NCBI RefSeq assembly: GCF_030149505.1
Contig: NZ_JASBRN010000077.1
Location: 1-64,000 of the forward strand
Source of the DNA: Nocardioides sp.
Lineage (GTDB): Bacteria; Actinomycetota; Actinomycetes; Propionibacteriales; Nocardioidaceae
Reading direction: 5' to 3'
DNA length: 64,000 bases
Below the pieces are notes generated by a model that saw only the letters and a list, made by a program, of their open reading frames with translations, did not search any database and was not told where the DNA came from. A program made the position numbers and the translations under genes. This document shows, piece after piece, positions 33,865 through 42,081 of the stretch (position 1 is its first letter; every line of letters starts with the position of its first letter).

Positions 33865-35072
33865 GCGATCTCGACACCGAGATCGAGGGCAGCAGCGCGG
33901 CGATCCGCTCCGTGGCCACCTGGCTCCGCTCCGACCTCGGCACCGGCTTCTCCGACCTCGGCGACACCGTGGCCGCCCAGCGCTCGGCTGCGCGGGGAGA
34001 CTGGGACGGGGAGGCCGCCACGGCGTTCGCTTCCCGTGCGGCCACTCTCGCCACCGCAGCCGATGAGGGCGCGCAGATCAGCGCTGCCGTCGCAGTCGAC
34101 CTCGAGGCGCTTGCCACCGCGATGGAGAAAGCACAGGAGGAGATGGCCACTGTCCGCTCCCTCGCCATGAGCGCCGAACTGACAGTCGACGGCTTCTTCG
34201 TCCGCCATCCGGGTCCGGGGCCGTCCGGGTCGAGACCCGGACCCGACGCCACACCTGCCCAAGCGGACGCTTGGGATGAGAGCGTGCGCCAGCACGAGCA
34301 GCGGGTGCGAACCTGGAACCGCTGTGTCGAGGACGCGAATGGCACGTGGAACAGGTGGCAGGCCGCGCTCGACGCGGCTGGCGCGGCTTGGGCACGTCAT
34401 GACACGAGGTACGTCAACATCGCGGCCGCGCTCCTGTCAGCTGGCGTCCAGCTCGAGCTCATCCGACGTACGACGCCCATCCTCGTCGCCGAGGTCGACT
34501 CCATGCTCACGCGGGCGGCCGAGCTGCGCGTGCACGCCGATGCCCTCTACACCCCTGACGGCCGAGTACTCGACCGGAACCACTTCTACGACCTGCTCGA
34601 CGAAGCGGACCGTCTCGACGACGCCCACCCCGCCGCCCGTGCGGGACTCCCCAACTGGGAGCTGCCGCGCGGACTCACTCGGGGGCTGTGGGTGCTCGAC
34701 GTCGCGGCAGCCGGGTTCGGCATCTACTCGGACTGGGACGAGGAGGGGCCGACGCAGGCCATCGTCTCCAACGCCGTCCCCGCGACGGCCTCGATCGCCT
34801 CGGGTGTTCTAGCCGGCGCAGCAGCAGGCGCGGCTATCGGCACCCTCGTTCCGTTACCGGGAGTCGGGACGGCCGCTGGGGTCGTCGTCGGTGCTGGTGT
34901 AGGGCTCGTGGTCGGCTCGTTCACGTCCGGAGCCGTCGACAGCCTTTTCGAGTCCGGCGCCGACAGTCTGGGCGACTGGGGAGGCGCCGTCTCCGACGGG
35001 TTGGGCGAGCTCGGCGAAACTGTCGGCAGCGTCGGAGATGGGGTAGGCGAGGTCTTTGACGCGATCTTCTGA
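33861..35072 (+). CDS. WXG-domain protein with glycine-zipper C-terminus, candidate type VII secreted toxin
   Basis: 403 residues, GTG start. Residues 1-~110 are a WXG-like helical hairpin with W-D-G at 48-50. Residues ~135-260 are a second helical region. Residues ~305-355 form a membrane-active glycine zipper ('SGVLAGAAAGAAIGTLVPLPG', 'VVVGAGVGLVVGSF'), and a Gly/Asp-rich tail follows. The order WXG, helical linker, glycine zipper resembles pore-forming type VII effectors such as TspA-like proteins. No enzymatic motif is seen. GC is lower than in neighbouring genes (hand count 67% at 34261-34320 against 80% at 32881-32940). Secretion would depend on an ESX system such as the one at 57-64 kb. 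Confidence 0.6.
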   Translation: MSDLDTEIEGSSAAIRSVATWLRSDLGTGFSDLGDTVAAQRSAARGDWDGEAATAFASRAATLATAADEGAQISAAVAVDLEALATAMEKAQEEMATVRSLAMSAELTVDGFFVRHPGPGPSGSRPGPDATPAQADAWDESVRQHEQRVRTWNRCVEDANGTWNRWQAALDAAGAAWARHDTRYVNIAAALLSAGVQLELIRRTTPILVAEVDSMLTRAAELRVHADALYTPDGRVLDRNHFYDLLDEADRLDDAHPAARAGLPNWELPRGLTRGLWVLDVAAAGFGIYSDWDEEGPTQAIVSNAVPATASIASGVLAGAAAGAAIGTLVPLPGVGTAAGVVVGAGVGLVVGSFTSGAVDSLFESGADSLGDWGGAVSDGLGELGETVGSVGDGVGEVFDAIF

Positions 35073-35832
35073 AGGCCTTTCCACCCCTCGAACGGCGGGC
35101 GTTCTCTTCACGGCCGCGATCACGGGGGTGATCTGCGCAGGAGCCCTCTGGGCTGCCGCCACCGGGCAGCAGGACCGGACAGGCATGCTCGTCCTGGCGC
35201 TCTTCACCGGGTCGGTGTCACTCATGATGCTGGCCAGCCTCCGGGGCTACATGGACCCCTGGTCGGTCGCTGAGCTCGACGGCCGCCCGGCTTGGCGACT
35301 GCGGCTCGGGCCCACGCGCTCCCTCACGGTCGCTGTCGCCGTCGTCCTTGTCGCGACAGCCCTGGGTATCGGGCTCGGCGCCCTGAGCATCGCGGAGCAG
35401 TCCGCCGTCGGCGGCGTCATCGTGGGCATCCTGGCGCTGGGCTTCCTGCTGCTCGCCGAGGAGATGGGGCGGGTCGCCGCGCGGGCACCGGCCCTGCTCA
35501 TCGGGATCGACCGGCTGCGTCACGAAGGCGCCGGCATCGAGGTCGAGCTGGCCTGGGACGACGTGTCCTTCATCGACTACGTCCACCGGCGCTCCCGCTG
35601 GGCCAGCGTGCGCATCGGCGCCGCTCGCGACGCCACCACCCACCGCGCCCGCAAGAGGTTCTCCCTGCTCCCGCTCGACCACGTGCCCGAGGAGCCGGGG
35701 ATCGAGGTCCGTCTCACGCTGCTCCAGGACCCCGCCGCCATCATGCGGCTGCTCCGGGACCTGCACATCGGCGACCGACCCACCCGCGAGGCGCTCATCC
35801 CCCGCGGCACTCCTGACCTCCCGATCAGGTGA
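35056..35832 (+). CDS. Polytopic membrane protein, candidate immunity protein
   Basis: 258 residues with four membrane helices in two pairs (about 14-34 and 42-62; 92-112 and 120-140), then a soluble C-terminal domain (~150-258). It starts at TTG 35056, inside the end of the effector gene (17-base overlap), so the two are co-translated. A membrane protein encoded right behind a glycine-zipper effector is the arrangement expected for immunity to a pore-former (inference). The family is not recognised. The nearest alternative start is GTG at 35128, which would remove the first helix. Confidence 0.55.
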   Translation: MTRSSEGLSTPRTAGVLFTAAITGVICAGALWAAATGQQDRTGMLVLALFTGSVSLMMLASLRGYMDPWSVAELDGRPAWRLRLGPTRSLTVAVAVVLVATALGIGLGALSIAEQSAVGGVIVGILALGFLLLAEEMGRVAARAPALLIGIDRLRHEGAGIEVELAWDDVSFIDYVHRRSRWASVRIGAARDATTHRARKRFSLLPLDHVPEEPGIEVRLTLLQDPAAIMRLLRDLHIGDRPTREALIPRGTPDLPIR

Positions 35833-35880
35833 CCCCATTCCGACCCCCGTCTGCGTCTGACGTGGTGTGAGGGTGGGGCG

Positions 35881-36378
35881 GTGAGCAACGACCGGGTGGG
35901 CTTCGAGGCGTTCGTCGCCGCCCGCACGGCCGCGCTCGCCCGGACGGCGTACCTGCTCACCGGCGACGCCCACCTCGCCGAGGACCTCGTGCAGTCCGCG
36001 CTGCTCAAGGCCGCCGAGCACTGGCAGCGCATCCACACCTCGCCCGAGGCCTACGTCCGGCGCACGATGTACCACCAGCAGGTCTCCTGGTGGCGACGTC
36101 GTCGCGGCGTGCGCGAGCACACCATCGAGGGGTACGACGCCGCCGACCGCGTCCCCGACCTCGACGTCGCCCTGAGCGTCCGCGACGCGCTGGCGCTGCT
36201 GACCACGCGGCAGCGCCAGGTGCTGGTGCTGCGCTTCTTCGAGGACCTCACCGAGCACCAGGTCGCCGACGTGCTCGGCATCAGCCGCGGCTCGGTGAAG
36301 TCCACCACCCGCCAGGCCTTCGACCGGCTGCGCCGCGTCGCGCCCCACCTGGCCGAGTTCGTGGAGGACCCCGCATGA
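35881..36378 (+). CDS. SigE-family ECF RNA polymerase sigma factor
   Basis: 165 residues. Region 2: 'LARTAYLLTGDAHLAEDLVQSALLKAAEHW' near 20-50 with the DLVQ core. Region 4: 'LTTRQRQVLVLRFFEDLTEHQVADVLGISRGSVKSTT' near 103-140. Typical of the actinobacterial SigE-like ECF group. GTG start. Its stop overlaps the ATG of the next gene, the usual arrangement with a membrane-bound anti-sigma factor. Confidence 0.93.
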   Translation: MSNDRVGFEAFVAARTAALARTAYLLTGDAHLAEDLVQSALLKAAEHWQRIHTSPEAYVRRTMYHQQVSWWRRRRGVREHTIEGYDAADRVPDLDVALSVRDALALLTTRQRQVLVLRFFEDLTEHQVADVLGISRGSVKSTTRQAFDRLRRVAPHLAEFVEDPA

Positions 36379-37766
36379 GCCCCTCCCCCGACTCCCTGCG
36401 CGACCTGCTCGAGCGGGAGGCCGAGCACGCCCCGCACGTGGTCGTCCCCGCCGACACCTGGCAGCGCGGCCGCCGTCGCCGGCGCACCAAGGCCGGTGCG
36501 GTGATCGTGGCTGCGGCAGCCGTGGTGGCCGGCGTCCTCGTCGGCCCGGGGCTGCTGCCAGGTGCCGACCGCCCGGTGTCCCCTGCCGGTCCCGGCGCCG
36601 GCCTGGGTCTGCCGGACCACCTCCACGCGCCACCGGAGCGGATGTCGGACCAGGACATCGAGACCGGGGAGTGGATCCGGGACGAGGTCCGCTCCGACCT
36701 GGCCGTCGGTCCGGCCGCCGCGGCCTGGGTGACCCCTGGCGGCCTGCCCGTCGTCATCGACGCCGAGACCGGCGAGCACCACCTCCTCGACCTGCCGGAC
36801 GTGGTGAGCGCGAACGTGCTGGCCCGGTCGCAACACGGGTCGGACTGGCAGCCGGTCGCGTTGTCCCCGGACGGCCGACTGCTGGCCTACGGCTACGGCC
36901 GGATCACCGACGCCGTCTCGCTGACAGGCATCCGGGTCGTCGACCTCGTCACCGGGGAGCTCGCGTGGGATCGTCCGCTGTCCTCGTCCGGCCCGGTCGT
37001 GGTGTCGCAGCTGACGTGGTCACGCTCGAGCGAGTGGCTCGGGTGGCGCGGCAGTCGGCCAAGGGAGTGGACCACCTCCTCGATCGGTGGCAACGACCCG
37101 GTGGCCGGGGTCCTCAGCGACGAGGTGACCGGACCCGTCGTCGAGCTCGAGGTGGCCGGCAGCGGAGCGATCGCCGTGTCGGACGAGGGATTCGGTTACG
37201 CACTCGACTCCGGCCGGGTCACGACCTTCGCCAGCTGCCCCCCGACCTCGCGGTTCGACACGTTCTGCGTGCCGAGCACCGTGAGGCGAGTGCCCGGGAC
37301 CGCCGACGTCGCCCCCGGCGCCGCTCTCTCCCCCGACGGCTCGATCCTGGCCCTGAGCACGTACGACGGGTACGACCTGGTCACCCTGGAGCTCGGCGAC
37401 CGTCGACCCACGGTCGCTGCCGAGGGGATGCCCGACGACCGCCCGTGGCAGGTGTCCGCGCTCGGTTGGATCGACGACGAGCACGTGCTCGTGCTGCGTG
37501 ACGACGACGAGGGCTCCGACGGGATCCTCTCGGTCGTGCCGGTCGACGCCGAGGACGGCACGAGCGTGGACGTCGGGGTCGTGGACAGCGCGGTGGGCAC
37601 CCCCAGCGTCGCGATCGACCTGGTCACCCTCGACCGGCCGACGGTCGAGCGCCCCGACCCCGACTGGCCGTGGAGCGAGGAGCGGTGGGTGGCGACGCTC
37701 GGTGGCGGAGCACTGCTCGTGCTCCTGCTGCTGGGTCTCGGGCTGCTGCTCCGACGACGCGCGTAG
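36375..37766 (+). CDS. Membrane-anchored beta-propeller protein, probable anti-sigma partner
   Basis: 463 residues. A 40-residue basic cytoplasmic lead is followed by a membrane helix (about 42-62), a long extracytoplasmic region with repeated blade-like segments ('QPVALSPDGRLLAYGYG', 'GAALSPDGSILALSTYD', 'ALGWIDDEHVLVLRD'), and a second helix (about 435-458) ending RRRA. Position after a sigma factor with a 4-base overlap implies it controls that sigma factor and senses an external signal. No zinc-binding ZAS motif (HxxxCxxC) is seen in the short cytoplasmic part. Confidence 0.7.
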   Translation: MSPSPDSLRDLLEREAEHAPHVVVPADTWQRGRRRRRTKAGAVIVAAAAVVAGVLVGPGLLPGADRPVSPAGPGAGLGLPDHLHAPPERMSDQDIETGEWIRDEVRSDLAVGPAAAAWVTPGGLPVVIDAETGEHHLLDLPDVVSANVLARSQHGSDWQPVALSPDGRLLAYGYGRITDAVSLTGIRVVDLVTGELAWDRPLSSSGPVVVSQLTWSRSSEWLGWRGSRPREWTTSSIGGNDPVAGVLSDEVTGPVVELEVAGSGAIAVSDEGFGYALDSGRVTTFASCPPTSRFDTFCVPSTVRRVPGTADVAPGAALSPDGSILALSTYDGYDLVTLELGDRRPTVAAEGMPDDRPWQVSALGWIDDEHVLVLRDDDEGSDGILSVVPVDAEDGTSVDVGVVDSAVGTPSVAIDLVTLDRPTVERPDPDWPWSEERWVATLGGGALLVLLLLGLGLLLRRRA

Positions 37767-37844
37767 CCAGACGGTCACAACAGGCCTGTCCTCCGCTCGG
37801 CCAGGCGTGGAGGACCCGGCCGCGGTCCCGCTATGACCGTCTGG
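37767..37844. terminator. Bidirectional inverted repeat between convergent genes
   Basis: CCAGACGGTCA (37767-37777) and TGACCGTCTGG (37834-37844) are a perfect 11-base inverted repeat, 56 bases apart, starting right after a stop codon and ending 15 bases before the MBL gene stop on the other strand. The short palindrome CAGGCCTG lies inside. Confidence 0.5.
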
Positions 37845-37858
37845 GTACGACGGTTGGC

Positions 37859-38662
37859 TCAGCGACCCTGCAGGTACGCCAGCTGCGCGCGGACGGAGAG
37901 CTCGGCGGCACCCCAGAGGACGGGGTCGACGTCGGCGTACACGACCTCGACGACGCGGCGTGGCAGCGCGTCCTCGCCGAGCTGCTCGTCCTCGAGCTGG
38001 CCGAGGGCGGCCTCGACCTGGTCGAGCCGGGCCTGGCGGTGGTCGCGGTAGTAGGTGAGGGCGGCCAGCGCGTCGTCGATGACCGGGCCGTGGCCGGGCC
38101 AGACGGCGGTGGCCTCCTCGCGCTCGGCGAGGGCGTGCAGCCGGTCGAGGGAGTCGAGGTAGGCGCCGAGCTGGCCGTCGGGGTGCGCGACGACGGTGGT
38201 GCCGCGGCCGAGCACCGTGTCGCCGGTCAGCACGACCCGGTCGGCGGGCAGCAGGAACGACAGCGAGTCGGCGGTGTGGCCGGGCGTCCCGACCACGTGG
38301 ACCTCCAGGCCGTCGACGGCCACGACGTCACCATCGGCGAGGCCCTCGGAGCCCAGGCGGTACCCCGGGTCCAGGGCTCGTACGCCGCAGCCGACCGCCT
38401 CCGCGAACTCCCGGGCGGCCTCGGAGTGGTCGGCGTGGTGGTGCGTGAGGAGCACGGCACCCACGTTGCCCCGGCCCCCGGCCGCCTCCGCGAGGGCGGC
38501 GAGGTGCCCGGGGTCCGAGGGACCCGGGTCGACGACGACCGAGCGCCGCCCGCCGGGCTCGCGCAGCACCCAGGAGTTGGTGCCGTCCAGCGTCATGATG
38601 TTCGGGTTCGGGGCGAGCACGCACCGCCCGCGCTCGCCGAAGGACCCGCCGGCCCAGGACAT
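37859..38662 (-). CDS. MBL-fold metallo-hydrolase
   Basis: 267-residue metallo-beta-lactamase-fold hydrolase (glyoxalase II/RNase Z-like group). 'NPNIMTLDGTNSWVL' near 20-34, the metal motif 'LTHHHADHSEAA' near 75, 'VVGTPGHTADSLSFLL' near 140 and 'TGDTVLGRG' near 163. ATG at 38662 shares one base with the NUDIX stop. Part of the conserved MBL-NUDIX-RidA-DUF4177 run next to crp and wblA in many actinobacteria. Confidence 0.9.
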   Translation of the reverse strand: MSWAGGSFGERGRCVLAPNPNIMTLDGTNSWVLREPGGRRSVVVDPGPSDPGHLAALAEAAGGRGNVGAVLLTHHHADHSEAAREFAEAVGCGVRALDPGYRLGSEGLADGDVVAVDGLEVHVVGTPGHTADSLSFLLPADRVVLTGDTVLGRGTTVVAHPDGQLGAYLDSLDRLHALAEREEATAVWPGHGPVIDDALAALTYYRDHRQARLDQVEAALGQLEDEQLGEDALPRRVVEVVYADVDPVLWGAAELSVRAQLAYLQGR

Positions 38663-39528
38663 CAGCGCCGCGCCGCCAGGATCGGCCGCAGCCGGTCGGG
38701 CATCGACAGCGTCCAGCCGTCGTCGAGCGGCTCGACCGCGGGGCAGAACATCTCCAGCCGCCGGTCGGTCGCGGCCGCGAGGACGGCGTCGGTGTCGGCG
38801 TACGTGCCGACCTCCATGGAGACCAGGTAGGTCGGCGGCATCATCGCCAGGTCGCCGGAGTCGGCCTGGTCGGCGGCCACCGCCGCGGGCAGCCAGGTGA
38901 CCGAGGAGGACTCCGAGGACACGTCGCGGGTCAGCTGCCCCTCGGGCAGCCGGGCGACGAAGAACCACGTGCGGTAGCGCTTGGGCTCGAAGACCGGCGT
39001 CAGCCAGGCGTCCCAGGCGCCGAGCAGGTCGGTGCGCAGCACCAGCCCGCGGCGGTCCAGGACCTCGGTCAGCGAGGTCTCGCGGCCCTCGAGGGCGACC
39101 CGGTCCGCCTCCCAGTCCTTCCCGCTGGTGTCGGCGACGACGTCGTCGGGCGAGGTGCCCGCCAGCAGGACACCGGACTCCTCGAAGGTCTCGCGCACGG
39201 CGGCGCAGACCAGGGCCCGTGCCTCCGACTCCGAGCACCCCAGGCGCTCGGCCCAGACGGCCGCTGACGGTCCGGCCCAGTGCTCGTCCTCGAGCTCGAC
39301 GTCGCGGGGGTCCACGCCGCCGCCGGGGAAGACCGCCATGCCGCCGGCGAAGTCCATGGAGAGCTGGCGGCGCAGGTAGTAGGCCTCGGGGCCGGCCGGG
39401 GAGTCGCGCAGCAGGATCACGGTCGCCGCGTCGCGCGGCTCGGCCGCGGTGCGGGTGCCGTCGTCGTACTCCCGGGCCACGTCGACCACAGCCTCCGGCA
39501 ACGGCACCGGCGGCAGCGGGATCCTCAC
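38662..39528 (-). CDS. NUDIX hydrolase with long insertion in the NUDIX box
   Basis: 288 residues. The catalytic helix 'CAAVRETFEESGVLL' near 105-120 carries RE-x2-EE, but about 35 residues separate it from the preceding 'AVFPGGGVDP', so the box is split by an insertion, as in NUDT19/RP2p-like enzymes. Substrate unknown; CoA derivatives are likely by family. GTG at 39528 overlaps the RidA stop by four bases. Confidence 0.85.
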   Translation of the reverse strand: MRIPLPPVPLPEAVVDVAREYDDGTRTAAEPRDAATVILLRDSPAGPEAYYLRRQLSMDFAGGMAVFPGGGVDPRDVELEDEHWAGPSAAVWAERLGCSESEARALVCAAVRETFEESGVLLAGTSPDDVVADTSGKDWEADRVALEGRETSLTEVLDRRGLVLRTDLLGAWDAWLTPVFEPKRYRTWFFVARLPEGQLTRDVSSESSSVTWLPAAVAADQADSGDLAMMPPTYLVSMEVGTYADTDAVLAAATDRRLEMFCPAVEPLDDGWTLSMPDRLRPILAARR

Positions 39529-39998
39529 GCGTCGACCTCGACGAGCAGCTCGACCTCGACGGGCGCGTCGAGCGGCAGCACCGGGACGCCCACGGCCGAG
39601 CGCGCGTGCACGCCCGCGTCGCCGAAGACCTGGCCGAGCAGCTCCGAGGCGCCGTTGGCGACGCCGGGCTGGCCGGTGAAGTCGGGTGTTGAGGCCACGA
39701 ACGCCACGACCTTCACGATCCGGCGGACCCGGGACAGCTCGCCGACCTCGGCCTTGATCGCCGCGATCGCGTTGAGCACGCACTGCTGGGCGCAGGCGTA
39801 GGCCTCCTCGGCCGTGACCTCCCCGCCGACCTTGCCGGCGATGATCAGCTCGCCGGAGCGCACCGGCAGCTGGCCGGAGGTGTAGACGTGATTGCCCGAG
39901 CGGACCGCCGGGACGTACGCCGCGACCGGCTTGGCGACCTCGGGGACGGCCAGCCCCAGCTCGGCCAGCCGCTCCTCCGGGGTCATCGCCGCGGTCAC
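39525..39998 (-). CDS. RidA-family enamine/imine deaminase
   Basis: 157-residue member of the RidA/YjgF family. 'VRSGNHVYTSGQLPV' near 29-43 and the C-terminal block 'HARSAVGVPVLPLDAPVEVELLVEVDA' are typical, with the Arg of 'ARSAVGV' as the usual substrate-binding Arg. GTG 39998 is chosen because it forms the GTGA overlap with the DUF4177 stop; ATG 39986 is the alternative. Confidence 0.9.
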   Translation of the reverse strand: MTAAMTPEERLAELGLAVPEVAKPVAAYVPAVRSGNHVYTSGQLPVRSGELIIAGKVGGEVTAEEAYACAQQCVLNAIAAIKAEVGELSRVRRIVKVVAFVASTPDFTGQPGVANGASELLGQVFGDAGVHARSAVGVPVLPLDAPVEVELLVEVDA

Positions 39999-40162
39999 GC
40001 TCCGCCCGATCCCTGGGAAGGCCGCTTCAAGAAGGCGATCAGCCCGCCCTGGGCGTTGGTCTGGATGGTCACCAGCTCCCAGCCGTCCTGGCCGAAGTTG
40101 TTGAGCATCAGTGCCTCGTTGTGGAGCGGAATCGGCGCCACCTGGTACTCCCACGTCGTCAT
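39995..40162 (-). CDS. DUF4177 small protein
   Basis: 55 residues from ATG 40162: 'MTTWEYQVAPIPLHNEA' then 'LNNFGQDGWELVTI' and a short beta end. This is the DUF4177 pattern (WEY ... GWELV) seen between RidA and ArsA genes in many actinobacteria. Function unknown. It starts the four-gene minus-strand operon. Confidence 0.88.
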   Translation of the reverse strand: MTTWEYQVAPIPLHNEALMLNNFGQDGWELVTIQTNAQGGLIAFLKRPSQGSGGA

Positions 40163-40222
40163 GGCGCCGACCCTACTCACCACCGCGACCACCTCGACAG
40201 GGCCGCGTCGGTGGGAGACGCG

Positions 40223-40257
40223 CGACGGCCGGCACCGGGGACCGGTGCCGGCCGTCG
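40223..40257 (-). terminator. Perfect 16-bp hairpin terminator
   Basis: CGACGGCCGGCACCGG (40223-40238) pairs fully with 40242-40257 around GGA. It follows the BCCT transporter stop (minus strand) by 25 bases. Confidence 0.8.
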
Positions 40258-40281
40258 TACGCCGGGGGGTGCCGCGCCGGA

Positions 40282-41973
40282 TCAGCGCTCGACGCGCAGC
40301 GAGGGATCCTTGCGCAGCTCCTCGGTGACCTCCTCGGCCACCTGCTGGGCGAACCACTGGCGGCGACGCTTCTGGTACCAGCGGTGCTCGGCCAGCAGCG
40401 CCTTCGTGGTGGCCACGACCATCAGCACCATCACGATGCTGAACGGCAGCGCGACCAGGATCGACATGGTCTGCAGGGCAGCCAGTCCACCGGCGCCGAC
40501 GACGAGGAGCACCGCGGCGACGACACCCTCCATCACCGCCCAGAAGGCACGGCTCCAGCGCGGCGGGTCCAGGTCACCGCCCTCGGCCAGCATGTCGACG
40601 ACGAAGGAGCCGGAGTCGGAGCTGGTGACGAAGAAGACGACGATGAGGACGAGCGCCACGACGCTGAGGACCGTGCCGAGCGGCAGGCCGGAGAGCAGCT
40701 CGAAGAGCGCGGTGTCGGTGTTGACCGCACCGTCGACGACCAGACCGCCCTCGCCGAACATCTCGCGGTAGAGCGCGGAACCACCGAGCACCGAGAACCA
40801 CAGGAAGGTCACCAGGGTCGGCACCAGCATCACGCCGAGCACGAACTGCCGCACGGTCCGGCCGCGGGAGATGCGCGCGATGAAGACGCCGACGAACGGC
40901 GCCCAGCTCATCCACCAGCCCCAGTAGTAGGTGGTCCAGCCCGACAGCCAGCTCGCACCGTCCTCGCCCTGGAAGGGGCGCACGTTGAAGGACATCCGCA
41001 GGAAGTTCTGCAGGTAGGAGCCGATCTGGGTGACGAAGTCGCTCAGCAGGAAGACCGTGGGACCCAGCACCAGCACGAGGAGCAGGAAGACGCCGGCCAA
41101 TCCCATGTTGAGGTTGGACAGCAGCTTGATGCCCTTGTCGACGCCGGAGAGCACCGAGGCCAGGGCGATCGCGGTGATGGCGACGACCAGCACGACCAGG
41201 AGCGGGGTGCCGGCCTCGTCGACGACGCCCAGGAAGGACAGGCCGGACCCGAGCTGGGTCACGCCGAAGCCGAGCGAGGTGGCGACACCGAAGAGCGTGC
41301 CGAGGATGGCGATGACGTCGACGACGTCGCCCCAGAAGCCGAGGATGCGCTTGCCGAAGAGCGGCTCCAGCGCGTAGCGGATCGAGATCGGCCGACCCTT
41401 GCGGTGCACGGCGTACGCGATGGCCAGGCCGACCACGACGTAGATCGCCCACGCGTGCAGGCCCCAGTGCAGGAAGGTCGTGTCGAGCGCGGTGCGCGCC
41501 GTGGTGGCGGCGTCACCGGCGGCCGAGCCCGGCGGCGGCGTGGCGTAGTGGTTGAGCGGCTCGGCGACGCCCCAGTAGACGAGGCCGATGCCCATGCCGG
41601 CGGCGAAGAGCATCGCGAACCACGAACCCAGCCCGAACTCCGGGTCCTCGTCGTCCCTGCCCAGGACGATGTCACCCATCGGGGAGAGCGCCGCCCACAG
41701 GGCGAAGCCCACGAAGCCGGTCACCACGGCGACGTAGAACCAGCCGAGGTCCTGCACCACGGTCTCGTTGGCACTCGCCAGCAGCTCCGACATGCCCGTC
41801 GGGAAGATGGCAGCCAGCGCCACGAAGACGAGCAGCAGCGCCGCGGAGGGGATGAACACCCGCGGCGCCGCCATGCGGAACCGGCCGCGACCACCTCCTG
41901 GGCCCGAGCCGGGCGGCGCGTCGGGGCCGTCCGGGCTGTCGCTGGAGCGGGGGGATGGTGCGGTGGTGGTCAT
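40282..41973 (-). CDS. BCCT-family betaine/choline/carnitine transporter
   Basis: Secondary transporter for glycine betaine or similar quaternary ammonium compounds; osmoprotectant uptake is the usual role. 563 residues with about 12 helices after a Pro/Ser-rich 35-residue lead. Signature segments are 'AAGMGIGLVYWGVAEPLNHY' near 140-160 and the Trp-rich 'YYWGWWMSWAPFVGVFIARI' near 350-370. ATG 41973 with AGGAGA six bases upstream. It stands between DUF4177 and the ArsA pair, which are normally adjacent, so it looks like an insertion into the conserved order. Confidence 0.93.
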   Translation of the reverse strand: MTTTAPSPRSSDSPDGPDAPPGSGPGGGRGRFRMAAPRVFIPSAALLLVFVALAAIFPTGMSELLASANETVVQDLGWFYVAVVTGFVGFALWAALSPMGDIVLGRDDEDPEFGLGSWFAMLFAAGMGIGLVYWGVAEPLNHYATPPPGSAAGDAATTARTALDTTFLHWGLHAWAIYVVVGLAIAYAVHRKGRPISIRYALEPLFGKRILGFWGDVVDVIAILGTLFGVATSLGFGVTQLGSGLSFLGVVDEAGTPLLVVLVVAITAIALASVLSGVDKGIKLLSNLNMGLAGVFLLLVLVLGPTVFLLSDFVTQIGSYLQNFLRMSFNVRPFQGEDGASWLSGWTTYYWGWWMSWAPFVGVFIARISRGRTVRQFVLGVMLVPTLVTFLWFSVLGGSALYREMFGEGGLVVDGAVNTDTALFELLSGLPLGTVLSVVALVLIVVFFVTSSDSGSFVVDMLAEGGDLDPPRWSRAFWAVMEGVVAAVLLVVGAGGLAALQTMSILVALPFSIVMVLMVVATTKALLAEHRWYQKRRRQWFAQQVAEEVTEELRKDPSLRVER

Positions 41974-42069
41974 GACGTCTCCTGTGGGGGTGTCGTACAG
42001 GCCGTCGGGGATCGTGCCCGCTGTCGCGCGGCGCACACGTGGGCTGCACCACCCCTCCAGGTGGGTGGC

Positions 42070-42081
42070 TAGGGTTCGCTC
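42070..42081 (+). promoter_or_regulatory. Leaderless promoter -10 box of the ArsA pair
   Basis: TAGGGT (42070-42075), six bases, then GTG 42082; no Shine-Dalgarno. Confidence 0.5.
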
